A stretch of 64,000 bases of DNA from Marisa cornuarietis. Its lineage: Eukaryota > Mollusca > Gastropoda > Architaenioglossa > Ampullariidae. A model generated the notes under the pieces. That model worked only from the letters and a program-made list of their open reading frames with translations. It did not search any database and was not told the DNA's origin. This document shows positions 61,561 through 64,000 of the stretch, one piece after another. The number at the start of each line of letters is the position of its first letter. Position 1 is the first letter of the stretch. The stretch covers positions 7,954,001 through 8,018,000 of the forward strand of contig SMMW01000584.1 of assembly GCA_004794655.1 (NCBI GenBank), given 5' to 3'. Position numbers and translations under genes: made by a program.

Positions 61561-63765
61561 CTCAGTATGGTTGTTGGTTCTTCTAATATTTGTTTAAAGA
61601 ACTCAAAATTCCAGGCCACTGAGGGATATATAAATATCTATTATATTTCATATAAATACTTAAAAATTATATCTTTCTGAAGTTTTCAAAACTTTAAAAA
61701 AAGAATTTTCCTGACAAATAAAACTTGGCCTGCAGTGGATGGCTCAGCATTACAGGACATATATTGAAATAATTCATACAGATGTATGGAAAATACTGAT
61801 GATGATATTATTGATATAATAATAAATTTAATATTTTCTTACAACACGCATACACAAGAGAATCAACATATTAACTACTTCTTGAAAAGATAAGCTTTCA
61901 GGTAGGTTTATTTCCAAAAGTTTCATGTACTTTTGAAAAATTTTATTAGGAACGGACAAACACTGAACAGTGTGGCTTTCTACAGTGTTCAAGCTTGCAA
62001 GGGTGTGCGTGTGAATATACACTTGTGTGGGTGTGCTGCATGGTGGCTAGCAATGCCACAATATTAATCAGACCCTCTTCCTCTTGACACAGCTGGCATT
62101 GACCTTAATGCTTTTCTCTCATGTGCAACTCTAGCTCTAGAATGTTCTAGTGGTTGAGCATGTGTATGTGAATGATATGACTCACACTGACCAGAGTGTA
62201 ACTTGTAGCTATCGTATATTACTGCTGCTCTGTTTTGGTGTGTTGTCTTAAGTTAGCGTGTATCACTGCTGACTGAATGCTTTAGTGTTTGTCACCCTAT
62301 AAAAAAGTGTCAATAAAATCTCTGGAAATCAGCAATGACTGTATCAAAGACTGACAATGGAAATTTGAGAACCCACAAGACAATGTCTTAATCATAAGCA
62401 TTTAATCTTATGCACCCCATCATCTCAGGTCCTCATTATCTTTTATCATAACACACACCATCACCAAATTTTGCTTTAGTTATAATATGGTGTGTATTAA
62501 TAAATAATAGAAGAAAACAAAGATTATTTTAGTAATCGTATGTTTTTATTTTATAAGATGCATTAGACTTGAGCTAATTCATGACTGCTATGTCCACTGC
62601 TTATACAAAACTATTCACAAGTTCCATCCGAAGCCAACTTTGAATTTGTCTAATAATTTGAGCATATTATAACTTAAAAGTATACTTTAATGATGCAACA
62701 TTGAAAATTTTCATGGACTTTATAGGGATTATAACCTAATCTGTAGTATATGGTTCTGTGTTGGTTACTACTAAAATGTAAGACTTGTTAGCAATGTTAG
62801 TGCTAGCTTTGAAATTATTTTGTTTTGTTTCCTGGTTCAAAGTGCGTGTTGGCAACACATCATACATGCTTCATTGATTACAGGGTTTGCAAAACATGGA
62901 TTTCAAAATCACTCATGCACAGCAAAATGCTAGAAATAAGCTCTAGAACGAGTACAAAGTGTGTGTGAGTGCATGCATGCAGATTTGTCAACAAAATTTA
63001 TGAGGCCTGCTTTCATGACCCACGATTGTTTTTACTTCTGAACCCTTGTCATTGTCTGGCACCATCAAAACTGACTTATTTGCTTCATATCTCCTAAAAT
63101 CTTTCCCCCTTGACTGACCTCATACCCTGTTTTGGGGTTGTTTTTATGTCTTAGCACTGTCCACACTGACAAGATTTGCTGATGTATGTTTTACTGTTCA
63201 GTCACAGAACACTGTCTCATTTTACAAGGCTATGTCACACATGGCTTTTAGTACAAGCTCGTCTGATAGGTGCAGACTGCTGGTATAGTTGAATTTTTAC
63301 TTGTCACCATTGTGACAGATTCTGAGAGAATAGAGCTACAAACATTGGAATTTTTCAAGTGAAACATTCTCACTGCTGGACAAGAAAATGCATTCTTCAG
63401 TAAGTAGGAATGGGTTCTTCACAAGATGCTATCACTACACTACAGAAGATTATTTCAAGAGACATAAATACAGTATTATTATACAGGCACGATGAAGTCA
63501 ATCCTACACATACAAATGACCCGCTGTCTTCTCTATGTTCAATCATTTTGGATAGTAGGAATTCTTTCCTGTGCATTCAGAAATGGCACATGCACTTCCA
63601 CTTTGTTTACACTTTCGAGATTTGGTATTTTCTGTGCAACTTGTATCTTTGCACCCAAATAGGGATTTGAACAGATTTAATTTCTTGAGATTCATATTTT
63701 TCCTTGTGATTTATGTTTGAGGCATTAATAAGGGATATGAAAAGAGAGCATGATACGTGTCACCA
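61561..63765 (-). other. Right-hand stretch, no gene seen
   Basis: AT-rich, without recognisable VPS13 exons, complete transposons or RNA genes. It is probably a long VPS13 intron, since the reading frame must continue beyond 64000. Confidence 0.4.
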
Positions 63766-63768
63766 CTT

Positions 63769-63824
63769 GGGTAGGTCTTTAAAGACAATCAGATGTGGGT
63801 AGGTCTTTAAAGACAATCTGATGG
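63769..63824. repeat. 28-bp tandem duplication with a 12-bp palindrome
   Basis: Two adjacent units (63769-63796, 63797-63824) share GGGTAGGTCTTTAAAGACAA, and each contains the palindrome GTCTTTAAAGAC. Confidence 0.9.
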
Positions 63825-64000
63825 CTTCATGGTAACACCCTGATATCTCAGGAATATCAAGGATATCAAGGCAAATGATTGGCCTGTTTCATTCAGAAAC
63901 ACAAGGCTAATTGGTGCACATACTTAAATGAATTGCATGCAAGAAAACAAACCAGTCAAGTGGCATCCTTCAGGCACTACTGATCTTTCCAAAATCTTTA

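Noticed and set aside
59010..64000. Further upstream VPS13 exons.
   Set aside because: No segment with AG/GT borders translated into recognisable VPS13 sequence; they probably lie beyond the window.

Overview
This is eukaryotic nuclear DNA from an invertebrate animal. It is AT-rich, its genes are split into many small exons with GT/AG borders, and more than 20 transposon copies lie in introns and intergenic DNA. The protein relatives and the mix of repeats (CR1/L2-like and RTE LINEs, tRNA-headed SINEs, hAT, mariner, piggyBac) fit a lophotrochozoan, probably a mollusc. That placement is inference, not proof. No bacterial features, CRISPR arrays, rRNA genes or stand-alone tRNA genes were found.

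Four host genes could be rebuilt exon by exon with matching splice phases. (1) 2662-16329 (+): WDR61/SKI8, the seven-blade WD40 subunit of the SKI and PAF1 complexes; only the first few codons are unplaced. (2) 6631-8919 (-): a four-exon gene for a 340-residue Myb/SANT-like DNA-binding protein, nested antisense inside a 7.5-kb WDR61 intron. (3) 16980-25733 (-): a complete twelve-exon gene for a 499-residue TBC-domain Rab GAP, convergent with WDR61; their poly(A) signals are only about 40 bp apart. (4) 36111-58922 (-): the last 19 exons (659 codons) of a VPS13A/C-type lipid-transfer protein, whose N-terminal part lies beyond the right edge.

Mobile DNA by region: a CR1/L2-like LINE 3' piece at the left edge; a segmented-TIR MITE, a solo LTR and a hAT remnant inside WDR61; a SINE, a deleted mariner and LINE pieces inside the TBC gene; a repeat-rich, locally CpG-rich intergenic stretch (26-31 kb) with arrays of short palindromes and a foldback element; a piggyBac derivative and a CR1/L2-like LINE with one uninterrupted 1104-codon ORF in VPS13 introns; and an RTE LINE with other LINE fragments in another VPS13 intron. 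Several insertions have intact target-site duplications, which fixes their ends exactly.

Nothing seen amounts to a new multi-gene system. The best candidates for novelty are the palindrome array near 28.9-29.2 kb, the long near-perfect intronic hairpin at 49.15-49.43 kb, a possible 22-codon cassette exon in VPS13 at 57.8 kb, and the nested antisense SANT gene.
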